From Asterella californica (lineage: Eukaryota > Streptophyta > Marchantiopsida > Marchantiales > Aytoniaceae), in assembly GCA_036924285.1 (NCBI GenBank), contig JAYKYS010000004.1:20244001-20308000 (forward strand): a stretch of 64,000 bases of DNA, read 5' to 3'. The position numbers and the translations under genes are program-made. The stretch's first letter is position 1. Each line of letters starts with the position of its first letter. Shown here piece by piece: positions 1-11,000 of this stretch. The notes beneath the pieces are model-generated. The model did no database searches, was not told where the DNA came from, and saw nothing but the letters and a program-made list of their open reading frames with translations.

Positions 1-1351
1 ACACCTCCTGTTCTCCAAATACAGACTTTGCTCCTGATAAAGTCAAATGAACCTCCTCCAGTCGACTCAATATCTTATCACAGTCGGCTATGTGATCTGC
101 AACAAACTTACGGCACCCCCTCTGATCCATTACCTCATTCTTCTCCTCCTCAGCACACCCTTTGATCGGCACATCATCAAGGAATGGCATAGTTTTTTCA
201 GGAATGAAATCCCTCAAAACTTTATTCATGCCATTCATCATATGTGCTACAGAATTGGTAGCACCTTGTGGCAAGGTGCACATCCTTAGTAACCCCAAAG
301 GTGTCCTCATTGTAGTCAAGTCTCTACTCTCAGAGGATAACTGAAACTGATCGTAACTTGAATATAAGTCTCCCATTGAATAGATAGCACGACCAGCAAA
401 AGCATCTGCAAACTCGTCTACAATAGGTCCTATACCCATATTCCTGATAGTCATCTTGTTAACTGGCTGCATATCTTGAATGAATCTCAAAGCTCCACTC
501 TTCTTCGGAACAGTAAACCATCTGCTAGAGTAGGGAGCTATAGATGGTTCCAAGATACCCATCCTAATCCTCTCATTGAGCAAGTCTATCAACTTTGGTA
601 GATGAGCTCTAGGTACAGGGATAAGACGTAGATTCCAAGGCACATGCGGTATAGTAAAGATTACCATAGGTGCAACTACACTTGGATCTACACATCCTAC
701 TTCATGTGACTCAAACGCAAACGCCTTACCATGCCTAGATAGCATCTCCCTGAAGCTCTTCTTCTCTTGCTCAGTAAGAAATCCATCGCCTCCAATCCTC
801 AGCTCCTTTAGTGTTGTTTCTGTGAACTGGTGCCCAATTCTTCTCGGTCCTCTGAGTGTCGGTTCTCGTGCAGCTTGCTCCATCTTCTGATTGTAATCGA
901 GTGGTAAAGGTAAAGCCACTGGTTTGACTTTCTTTGCCACTGACTTGTACTTGGTCTCCACATACACCTCTTGCCGATCTATAAACTTATCAATAATATC
1001 ATAAAGCTCCTTGGAGCTCACTCTCACCACTCTATCTACATCATCTGTAGAGCTTTCTAATATAGATTTCAACTCTCCTATAGTATCTACCAAATACTTC
1101 TCTTCAAACACTCCAGATATGTATTCATCTCTTGCTAACTCTCCACTATCGCACAAAGACTGCTGTACATACTTCACATGTTGCCTCTCAAACCTCTTCA
1201 GATTCTCAACCTTCCTATAACACACTGATCCACATGATGTCAATCCTAAGAAGCTAGTTGATAAAGCTTCCTGCTCTACTGGATCAGGCGAGAATCCTAT
1301 CTCTACTGTACCGTTGAAGTCTCGCTCTTCAATGGTACTCTGCCAAAACCC
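1..1351 (-). CDS. pol: pol (reverse transcriptase part), family I element A, 3' truncated by the window
   Basis: The frame opens at the shift site at 1345-1351 and runs without a stop to base 1. It encodes the pol N-terminal spacer and then the fingers and palm of a Ty3/gypsy reverse transcriptase: FTIPHVPWN, the WFTVPKKSGALRFIQD block, a YSMGDLYSSYDQFQ palm motif, the LPQGATNSVAH block and an FLDD catalytic box where most RTs have YxDD. The last readable residues correspond to the E-VHLTLSG segment after the catalytic box. RNase H and integrase would lie beyond base 1. There is no good ATG at the beginning, so expression as a Gag-Pol fusion by -1 frameshifting is the natural reading. It aligns throughout with the pol of C and RT4. 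Confidence 0.87.
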
Positions 1352-3674
1352 CTAGACTCTCTAAACTCCTGAGTAATCTTAGGTAGTGGACGGTCTCTCA
1401 AGCTATCACGATTCCTCTCATGTTCTGCAGCAACGGTAAAAAACTGAATAGCTCTTTTGTCGTCTCTACTACGTATCCTAGCATAGGCTGAACCGTCATC
1501 CATAACTCGTGTCTCCATTCTAACAGCAGTAATGTAAGGCTGCCCTAGAATGATAGGATAAGTTGACATGTCTTGTACAAAGAAATTCTGAACATCACTG
1601 ATGTCACCCACAGTTACCTTGATGTTGGGACAAGCACCATAGAGTTCTCCCCTCTGGTTGTTGGCAGCGCGGATAAGCCATCCATGGTCGGTGTCTATGA
1701 GCCATCTCCCACGCTTGTACAGCTCCTTAGACATCAGATTAATCTCTGAGCCATGATCAATCAACGCCACCACAGGTTCCTCTAGATCTCCTAGCTTCAC
1801 TAAGGTCTCTGTGGTTGCTCTCGCCCAATGGTTGTGAGAATAATGGCTCTTCTGCGATGCTTCCACCTCATCTTCAAACCTCACGTGCTGATCTGATCTT
1901 CCCTCTGATACTTGAGAGCAATAACCAGCAATCTCATCTTCCTCATCTTCCGACAGTTTGGTCCCTAGAGCGTTAAGCGTAGCTGCTTCACCCAAAATCT
2001 GACGTTTCCTCTTGATGATATCTATGATAACCTCATGGAACTCACGCTTTGCAATCCCAAGAATCTCACCCAAAGTAAACTCAACCTTCCCATTCAAGAT
2101 ACGATTCTCTAAATCTGCTTCAGGTCTGTAGCAATCTCAATGTCAGACTGAAGTTTGTATGCAGGCATCTTACCCTTCTCCTTGCTTCTCTCCTTCTCCT
2201 TTGGTGTTGTAGGTGGTAGATCCTCCATAGTTTCCTCCCGAGTAGGTGTTGTCTCCTGCCTTGTCTCTGGTCTAGCCCTTTCACTTCTTGTAGCAGGTCG
2301 TTTGGCTGTAGAAGCCTCACCTGCATCCTCTCTCCTGCGTTTTTCTTCTAGTACAGCTTCATGCTGACTTCTTGCAACATAAGCATGCACTGACATGATA
2401 TCCACAGGGTCATTCCATCCTGTAGTTTCTCTAATTGAGTTGCCAACCCTTCGTAGCACATCCTTGTCTAGCTCTGTTCTAGCTACGGACCGCACTACAT
2501 CTGACCACAACCCAGTAGTCCCTTTCTCTCTCTCCATCTCCACTTTCACTCCACAGGTAGCAGCATTCACAAGAGAAACAGCATGTGATGCTGATATCTC
2601 ATTCACAAGTCTCTTCATACCACCATTGCCAAAGTTGGTTCCCAACATCATCCCAGTCTCTCTCAGATGGATCTTACCATCTTTGAAGAAGATCAGATCC
2701 TTCCTCAATGCATCTGAAAGCTCCCCACAATCTCTTCTTACATGGTCTAAGCTATCACACCATATACAACGATGAACAAAGCCTTCTCTCGTCTGAGGTC
2801 TCTGCATAGCTGGCTGTACATTTTGCTCCTTCTCTTCTAACCTAGTGAGCTTAAGCTTAAGCTCCTTCATACCCTTAATCAACTCATCAAGCGGTGAGTC
2901 TTCCTCTCTAGCAATTACGAAAGCAGGCTTAGTAGACAACTGCTTGACAGGAATTATCAGAGGTGCTGCTTCACTTACCACCACCTTGTCCCTTCTTCTC
3001 TGTCTCTTGGTCAGCAAAGAGACAGCCTCTTCAACCTCCTTCCAATCAGTCTTCAATCCTCTCTCCTCACTCTTGTCTTCCAGCAACAGCTCAAGCTTCT
3101 CCTGAATAGTCACGTCCGCTGCTTGTAGGAAAAGCTCGGTCTTCTCAACCTCTAGTGTAAGCTTCTCTGTCCTAGAAAGCTGAGCATATTGACGATCAAA
3201 CTCCCTTAACAACTCATTTACAGACAAACCTTTGTTAGGCTTCACCACCCACTCCAAGAATGTTCTCTTGGTCACCCTCTCTGAGTCTTCAGTGTAGTAC
3301 TCCTCCTTCAAAGCTCGCATAAAGCTCTCCCAACTCTGTCCTTGTTGCTGCTTGAGCTCCTTCACACGCCCACGAATCTCAAGCACAACAGCAAGTTCAA
3401 AGTTCTCCACCATCTCCTTCTCAGGTACCTTGTTCACCTCCATCTCCCTAGCATAGTATCGCACGTACTTGGAAATATCTGTCCCCTTGAACTGGTCCAT
3501 CTGATGCACCACAGATTGCAACGCCTTGGTTGCTAATACCTCCTTCCTCTCTGTGCTCTGCTGCTGCTGCATAAACATGAAAAAAGCTTGGAACATCTTC
3601 ATCGTAGCAGCATCCAACTTAACAGGTTGCTGAGCAGCAGCAGCACCTCCACTTGATGATCCTTGGTTGGCCAT
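1303..3674 (-). pseudogene. gag-pro: gag-protease, family I element A, with one frameshift
   Basis: The first part (3674 to 2109, 521 residues) is Gag: a Gln-rich start, a helical capsid-like region, then a CCHC zinc knuckle at residues 303-316 (C-IW-C-DSLD-H-VRRD-C), followed by an acidic and basic linker. Its frame ends early at 2109. The second part (2097 to 1303) continues the same protein in another frame and holds an aspartic protease with the site ALIDHGSEIN about 114 residues in, then the ILGQPYITAVRMET region. RT4 has both in a single ORF, and comparison near 2115 shows one base lost in A. Asp-His-Gly replaces the usual Asp-Thr/Ser-Gly. The ATG at 3672-3674 is chosen because it precedes the MANQ start just inside the primer site. 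Confidence 0.88.
1308..1351 (-). promoter_or_regulatory. Predicted -1 ribosomal frameshift signal (slippery heptamer plus hairpin), element A
   Basis: On the minus strand GGGTTTT (1345-1351) sits in the gag frame as G GGT TTT, which fits X XXY YYZ. Six bases later a 12 bp stem follows (arms 1327-1338 and 1308-1319) with one A/C mismatch and a 7-base loop. Slipping -1 opens the pol frame. The gag-protease frame stops about 15 codons after the heptamer. The arrangement recurs in RT4 and C with unrelated stem sequences. Confidence 0.8.
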
Positions 3675-3719
3675 GATATCTGATCTTGTAACACTCTCAA
3701 GAAAACTCCCACCCTAGGT

Positions 3720-3739
3720 GTTTCACGTCGAGTTCACCA
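3720..3739 (-). other. Primer binding site of element A
   Basis: The minus-strand 20-mer TGGTGAACTCGACGTGAAAC begins with TGG and is 11 bases from the LTR. The same 20-mer, with one difference, lies 2 bases from the LTR of C, so A appears to have gained about 9 bases here. It does not match the usual initiator-Met or Asp primer sites, and I cannot name the tRNA. Confidence 0.65.
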
Positions 3740-3750
3740 AAAAGAGAGTA

Positions 3751-5034
3751 TGTCGGAGTGTAATCCGTCTACCTAGGAAAACACCGGGCTTCTGGCTGTG
3801 GTTGTTCACTCAAGAGGTTGGCTTTCAGGTTACAACAGGGGCTATAAACACTCACACAGATGTGTAAGATCTAGTAATATACCCAGAAGGCGAAATTCAG
3901 GTCTAGCCGGCAGTAACAAGGTCCGACGGTGAACTTTGACACTCACGGAGAGGAAAACTATGAAGGTTTAGACCTCTAAACTTCCCCTGCATGCAAATGA
4001 GGTACTACTGAACTCACAGACGAAATTTCAGCTTGAGATCAAATTCTGACACGGAGATATGAACAGAAAAGTTTTGAGCAAGAAAACTACGGCAATTTCT
4101 GGTACCTAGCTGGCTATTTCAACCTATAACAGGAGTTTGGCTCGATCAATTTCGAAGTTTCTTACAGGATTTGCAGTCTACAGGGTGCTGAACATCCCTG
4201 TGAAGTTGGGACTCCTGAATGTACACAGAACTGCAGATCTCCTCCTCTGAAGTCGCTGCTCTAGATTAAGAGCTTTTCAGACCCCCTCAGCTTCAGCGGC
4301 CTCCCTGAATTACTCAGTTGCTCAATCGATATGAAACTTTTTGTGAAATCGTAGCCCTGCTGGCGGAGAACACAACCTCGAAGTTTTGAAGCAATTTCCT
4401 CAAATCTGCTGCGAGTGACACTGAAAACCCTAAATCCAACAAAAGTGATTCAATTCTAGCACAATCCGAACTTCAATTGCTCATAACTCCGTCTTTATTG
4501 ACTCAAATCGATCGAAATTTTCACTGGAAGTGCTTGGCATGACGAGCCCTCTCTCCCTGTGCTCTCAGATTTCGAAGATCCCTCACCAAAATGCTCGAAC
4601 TCCACTCTAGAGCTATGTTTCTAAATTCAGAGTTTAACAAAAGACAAAAACGGACCAATGGGAGTTCATAGCTCCACTTGGTTGTCCTTTAGTACCCTAA
4701 ACCACGTGGCAACTTAGTTTTACTCATAGGCTACCACGTCAAGCCCCCTAGAGTGCCAGCGTAAAACTTAAATTACTTAAAACGACATGCAGCCCCGAAA
4801 AATAACTTAAATCAGCTAGAAAGCGTGCACGGGCGACACGCAAATACAACCCATGAGCTTAAGCTCTATCAACATGGTAATCAACCTACTAAGACTCAAA
4901 ATAGTGTTAACACCGTATGCAAAGGTGTCAAACATATACATAAACGACTAGAAGTAATATAAGCTAATTTCTAGAACTACTAAACTCAAGCGTCGGAGTA
5001 GAAATATAACATGTAGCCGCCAAGTAGCGCGACA
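3751..5034 (-). repeat. 5' LTR of element A (1284 bp)
   Basis: On the plus strand it starts TGTCGGAGTG and ends AGCGCGACA. The ends are confirmed by the solo LTR at 60969-62250, which is the same sequence in the opposite orientation and is flanked by a 4 bp duplication. About 270 bp of its interior (around 4650-4920) is nearly identical to the LTRs of RT4 although the two elements' proteins are well diverged. Confidence 0.92.
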
Positions 5035-5722
5035 ACGTGCAAGTACTTAGGGCTGGTTTAAGGTAGTAGGAGACCTGCTCGCACGTTCCTAGAGGAGTGG
5101 TAAGGTGACCCCAGAGTAATAGGGGGGAGCTGCTGTTGTGGTAGTGTTTGTGTATACCGAAAAGATGCGTATGGAGGCAGTTGGTGGCAGTTGTCTTGGA
5201 TGAGCTAGTAGAGCTATCACGTTGATATTTTTGGAGCTACTAGAGATGTGGACATCTAGTTAGTGACCTTAGGTGCAGGTTATGACAGTCGGTGATCATA
5301 TATTGTGCATGTGATCACCGAAGAAGACGGGTCAATCCGGGTTGGGTTGGGTTTCTCTTTATGTGAATATTTGAGTGTGGAGGGTTATCGTTTGAACTTC
5401 TTGTGGTTGGAACCCCTCCATATTCTGCTTCTTGTTTGTTTGCCGTGTTTGCTTGTGTTGGCGCTTGATTTCCAGAGTGAGTTCACTCTAGTGTGCTGTC
5501 GGTAGTGAGGCTGGAGTGGTGACTAGTCAGACTACCTTTGTTTCTCTCACGGTGCAGTTGGAGTGACGACGAACAAACCGTGAGAGGCTGCTTGTGGCGA
5601 TGGCAGGTACAGGTTGCCCTTACCTTGACCGTCCTAGTAGGGGATAGGTGAGCTCAGTAGGAGCGGGGATACGCAAGTTGTAGTTACGGTGATGACGGAG
5701 ATTTCGACATTCTGGTTAGAGA
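5035..5722 (+). other. Leader-like non-coding stretch upstream of the G gag
   Basis: This stretch lies between the LTR of A and the first recognisable codons of the family IV gag. It contains only short open stretches (one of 66 codons at 5305-5505 with no recognisable content). It is most simply the 5' untranslated part of element G. No LTR end for G could be located, so the boundary at 5035 is set by the insertion of A. Confidence 0.4.
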
Positions 5723-7102
5723 GTGTGTTTGCGAGATTCTATCACCACGGAGTTCTCGGGAGGTTCTGGTGGGGACTTTTCAGACAGCGGGTATACACGG
5801 AGTGAGATGAGGTATCGACTATCTACACCATTGCCGTTGGTTGTTTCAGAGGACGAGTCAGACGCAGACAGTGCGTTTTCTGGTGGTGAGTCTAGTGTCG
5901 CCACATCGTTGTTGTGGGACATGGACGAAATCTATGGGGTCACGAAGGGGCCTCGACGTTACTCGGTACGGTGGGTACCATTGAGCTGGATGACTTCATC
6001 CAAGAGTTCGACAGTTGGTGCGACCTGCAGTAGATGCGGAACCCACATCTGTTTACACCTTTCATGACGTGGAAGGGTTTGTTTCAGCACTTGGAGGGAC
6101 CGCCGATGGATGATTACCACGAGTTCAGACGAGACTACGGTGTTGAGATCGAGTTGTGGAGACAACATTGGTCTCCCAACTACGTTTCTATCACTACTGG
6201 TGCAGTTTTGGGAGGTGTAGCACCTACGACTTCGGGTGTCAGTAGCAGTGGTACATCCACGGGTGACGGAGTATCTGCTACCAGCGGTGCGTCCACTAGT
6301 AGTGGAGCAAGTGGTAGTGCGAGCGGGATACCACCATGGTTTAATCCTGTGGTTCAGTTCCTCCATTATTTGAGGAAGAACTATCAAGGTGTGCGGACCG
6401 ACAAGTTGAGGAGTCTGCAAGAGTTCCAGCGGAAGACTAGAGAGCCTACGCGAGGCAATTACTCGCATGAGGCGGTTGATCAGCGTTACCCAAGGGGTGA
6501 CAGAAGCACAAGCAGTCCAGTTTTGGTATGGGATACTAGACAGGGAGCTGCGTAGGAGAGTTAGAGAGCCACTCTTCTTAGAGACACCGCTCCAACGTTG
6601 ACAATTGTCTTTGGTTTGGCTGAGCGGATAGAGCTCAACATGGTAGAGGAGAGGGTGGTGACTGCTGGGTTCAGCAGGGACGCATCACATGAGGCGACCT
6701 CCTCTTCTCGAGGATCACAGGCTGCACAACAGCGTGGTGGTGGTGGGGGTAAGGATCGTGCTGACACTCACGATCTCATGGAGGTGTTGGAGGATCTGGT
6801 GGGCAGAAGCCCATGCCGTCCTTCTCTAGTCAGCAGCAAGCAAGTCCTTGCTGGACGTGTGATGGTCCTCATCAGCAGAAGGATTGTCCACAAAGGAGAG
6901 GTAGTTATGAAACATCTGAGACGTCTCAAGTGGTGTCTAGGCAGTGTGAGCATTGCGGACGACCAAGTCACAATAGTGACCGTTGTTTTGATCTCCATCC
7001 CGAGCTACGGCAAGGAAAGGCTGATCGTGGACAAGGCGGAGGAGCTCAAGAAGACTGTGGTGGTCGAGCTGGAAGTAGAGGTCCAGCACTTGGGAGAGGA
7101 TC
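5723..7102 (+). pseudogene. gag: gag of family IV element G, first part, interrupted by element B
   Basis: The plus-strand Gag is recoverable only by switching frames near 6060, 6480, 6595 and 6810. Visible parts in order are a Ser/Gly/Thr-rich low-complexity tract (about 6200-6330), a capsid-like segment with a QAVQFWYGILDRELRRRVRE-type block in a third frame (about 6490-6570), a Gly-rich linker, and two zinc knuckles near 6840-6970. The first is C-WT-C-DGP-H-QQKD-C (CX2CX3HX4C) and the second is C-EH-C-GRPS-H-NSDR-C (CX2CX4HX4C). The frame of the zinc-knuckle part continues at 16063 once element B and one copy of its GATC duplication are set aside. It belongs to a family different from the other elements here. 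Confidence 0.75.
7099..7102. repeat. Target site duplication GATC, left copy (element B)
   Basis: GATC directly abuts the TG of the left LTR. The partner GATC at 16059-16062 abuts the CA of the right LTR. Confidence 0.9.
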
Positions 7103-8018
7103 TGTAAACCCTCCGCGGTCCTAACGATCAACTACCCCCCGATCTCTCAACCTCCACGATCGTCATCCACGAATCTGCAACTGTCGGGCCTGTCTCTCAC
7201 TCAGGGGTCACCTCTGATGGCTTTGATGGAAGCACACCATGAATCTTGAAGGGAAAAATGCTAAGTTCACTCTCATTCATACACCCACAAACTTATCAAC
7301 TAAAATCTCCATAATCTCATCCACTAAAATCCTCCATTCTAACGACGTCTCTCAAGTTCTCACATGCTAAAAATATCCCACACTCTCTATATTACTCAAG
7401 TTGTCATTACGACGATGTGAAAACAAGGATGAGGAGCTCTTCTCTACTCCTCTATTTATACATTCTAGGTTTTTACTTTGGTACCCTCCGGTAACTCAGC
7501 CGTAACTACTTTTACCGGGTTTTACTAAGATATTACTTAAGGTAAAAGCATTGATCACATGGGCTTTTTACCTTTTCACATGGGCTTATTCCTTCAAAGT
7601 CAACAACTTCTAGAAGGATTCTGGAATATTCTCAAGGAATCTCGAATTTCCACCCCCCCTCTACACTAGGACCCACTAAAAAGGAAACATGTGGAATCTC
7701 TTCTTGTTTTTAATGCCCACAAAGTCCACAACTTTAATCCAACCACTAATATCAAGTCAAAAAGGAGATAAGGGATACTTTCCACCCCCTTTCTACCTTT
7801 TAGACAAGATGACAAGATAGTAGTGCTCACTCTTTAGCAAATATCTGAATTCTGCCAAAAGTACAGCTAAGTTTAACCATAACTAACTTTTAGCTAGTCA
7901 TGACTAACTTGATATCTCCTAAAAGTACTTTGGCAGCAAATAAACATTCTCAACACTTAGTTAGAACTAAACACCTTACTAATAGATAAACTTCCTATGT
8001 GTAACATAGGTCGTTACA
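7103..8018 (-). repeat. 3' LTR of element B (916 bp)
   Basis: Begins TGTAAACCC and ends CGTTACA on the plus strand. It matches 15143-16058 base for base in every line compared. It carries a second copy of the TATA element at 7452-7460. Confidence 0.97.
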
Positions 8019-8030
8019 TTTTACCCCCGG
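8019..8030 (-). other. Polypurine tract of element B
   Basis: The minus-strand purine run CCGGGGGTAAAA directly precedes the 3' LTR. B3 has the same site at 24290-24301 with one change. It would prime plus-strand DNA synthesis. Confidence 0.75.
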
Positions 8031-8031
8031 A

Positions 8032-11000
8032 CTAAATTTTCGCTCCGTCCTCGGAGTGAAGAGAGAACTTCCGTCGATGAAACAACTTCAACTTGTCATG
8101 GTTGACCCGATCGAATCTCCTTCCTCCCAGCTCCTGAAGGTCATATGTGAAGTTGCTCCACACCTTATCTACAACAAAAGGACCAAAATATCTCGGAAGA
8201 AACTTCTTCCTAGCCCTCTTGAATCTGATAGCATCATACAACATAACCCAATCTCCGACTTGAAAAGGTTTTACCTCCCTCTTGCCCAACCGTTTGTCGT
8301 AACTCTTCTTTTGATACGCCTGAGCTCGTTCCATCCGGATCATTGCTACCGCTCGGGTCTCTTCCAACTCCATGAGTTGCTCCCTTCTTGATCTGACCAC
8401 GTCTTCTCCTCTCGACCTCTTCAACTTTCGTTGAATAGTTTGAAAAGTATCCAATTCGAATTGGATCGGCAACTTGGACTCCACTCCATAAACCAGTCGA
8501 AATGGGGAGTACCCAGTAGAAGTCTTTGTTGTCGTTCGATACTCCCATAAGATAGCATGTAGCCTCTTATCCCAAGTATGTTTCGCAGTCTCAACACCAG
8601 CATCTTTGGCGAGCATCATACAAAGTGTAAGATTGGTCTTCTCCGCAAGACCATTAGCATTTGGTTTGTATGAGGTCGTTACTCGTGGCTTGATAGAAAA
8701 GTGTTGTAGCATAGCAGTAGTCATGCTCCCTACAAACTCTCCTCCTCTATCTGAGACCAACTCTAACGGACATCCAAATCTTGTGATGATCCTCTCCCAT
8801 AAGAATCTACCGACTTCTGTTTCATTGGTCTCTCTCAAAGGTCTAGCCTCTACCCACTTGGTACAATAGTCAGTGGCGACTACAATGTATCTATTGCCTC
8901 GAGGTGTCTTATTAAGAGGACCTACAAAATCAATACCCCACTTCTCAAATGGTCCTAACACGGGAATTGATCTTAACGGAGGTGTTCTAGTAGACTTCAG
9001 AGCAAATGCTTGACATACGTCGCAAGTTTTGCAATAGTCTAAACACTCTTGGAAAATCCCTCTCCAGTGGTAACCCGCATCCAAAATCTTGAAGGCTGTT
9101 ATCTTACCAGCAAAGTGACCTCCGCAAACAGTTCCGTCGTGAAACTCGTGCATTAGCTTGAATGCCTCCTTCTGACCAACTGCTCTCCTTAGTAACCCAT
9201 CTGCTCCTTGATGAAACAGAATTCCCTCTACCATGGTGTAAGGTTTGCATCTCTTGATCAACGCGTTACGTTCTCGGGTATGCATACCTTCTGGAAAAGA
9301 GCCATCTACAAGGAAACTCCAGATTTCCTTGTACTCGTCCGGTATCTCCTCGATGCTTGTGATGGTCATCAGATGCTCGTCTGGAAATGAATCATCAAAC
9401 GGTTCTTCTCCCTCATCATCATAACCCCTTGACAAAAGATCAGCATTCGCATGCTTCTTCCCTGGTCTATCTTCGATCACATAATCGTATTCTGTTAGAA
9501 GGATCTTCCAACGAGCAATACGACCTTCGGCATTAGGCTTATTAAAGATATACTTTAAAGCCTTGTGATCTGTGACTATGGAAAATTTCCCTCCTAGCAA
9601 GTAGTGTCGAAATTTCTTCAATCCAAAGATCACCGCTAATCCTTCTCGTTCAGTCACGGAGTAATTCTTCTCCGCTGGAACCATCTGCCTACTAGCATAA
9701 GCTATAGGATGATCATGCCCATCTCCATCTAGCTGACTTAATGTACATCCGATTGCTACATTGGAGGCATCCGTATACAGAATAAATGCTTTACTCCACT
9801 CAGGTTTAGCAAGTATAGGAGCTGTCACTAATGCCTTTTTCAGCTCCTCAAATGCTTCCTTTGCCTTCTGATCATGCACTATCAAGTCAAAATCAACTCC
9901 CTTCTTCATGTACATAGTCAAAGCTATTGCTTTGTTTGAGAAGGAAAAGACAAACCTACGATAATATCCAACCATGCCAAGAAACTGCCTCAACTTTGTC
10001 AAGTTGATCGGAAATGGAAGATCCACAATCTTCTTCACCTTCTCAGGATCTACCGCAATCCCATTCTTGGAAATGATGTGCCCTAACAGCAGACCTTCTT
10101 CGCAGCCAAAGATGCACTTCTCTGGATTTAGAGAAGCGTTGGCTTGCTCCAACCGCTGCAAAACTTTGATCACATGATCAAAGTGGTCCTCCTTTCGTCC
10201 GTACACACAGAAATCGTCAATGAAATCCCGAACAAACTTCCCTATGAATGGTTCAAACACCTTGTTCATGAACCTCTGAAACGTGGCCGGAGCATTACAC
10301 AGTCCGAATGGCATCACTCGAAATGCAAATGTTCCCCAAGGAGTAGTGAAAGTAGTCAACTGCTGGTACTCCTGTGCTATCTTGATCTGGTTGTATCCAC
10401 TATAACCATCACCAAAGCTGTACCACTCATGACCGGCAACTTCCTCCAAAATCTCATCTATAAATGGTAGAGGATAATAGTCCTTCTTGGTAACTGCATT
10501 CAGCTTCTTATAGTCTATGCACACTCGCAGCTTACCATTCTTCTTCTTGACAATCACAATGGGTGAAACCCATTCTGAGTTCTCCACCTCATAGATGAAA
10601 CTCGCCTCCTTCAACTTGTCTATCTCCTCCTTGACCATCATTGCCGTTGTAGGATTGACCCTTCTCTGCTTCTGTCGAACTGGTCTTGCGTTCTCCTCCA
10701 ATTCGATTCGATGAGTCTCGAGGGTCACCTCCTTCAAATCCTTGTAGCTGAAAGCAAACACATGGATATATTTTCGAAATATATCTAGGAATCTACTTTT
10801 CTCTTCTTGAGTGACATTGATACCAAACTTCAAGGTAGAGAGTCTTCTCACAATCTCTGCCTCACTCAACTCTTCTTTGTCAGGATCTTTCTCCACTGCT
10901 GGTCGAGGCAACAAGTCAATAGCACTAAGCTGATGTACTGATTCGTCTCGACCAAATCCTTCATCCTCAGACGAGGATTCTTGGTCGTAAGAATCCCCAG

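Larger units (their letters stand above)
1..5034 (-). mobile_element. Family I Ty3/gypsy element A, partial (3' part lies outside the window)
   Basis: Read on the minus strand the order is 5' LTR (3751-5034), primer binding site, gag-protease (1303-3674) and pol (1-1351, cut by the window edge). Gag-protease, the -1 shift into pol and the LTR ends (TGTC...CGACA) all match elements C and RT4, which defines the family. The 4 bases outside the LTR are ACGT (5035-5038), but the matching flank is outside the window, so the target duplication cannot be tested. One single-base frameshift breaks gag-protease. Pol is open as far as it can be read. Confidence 0.93.
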
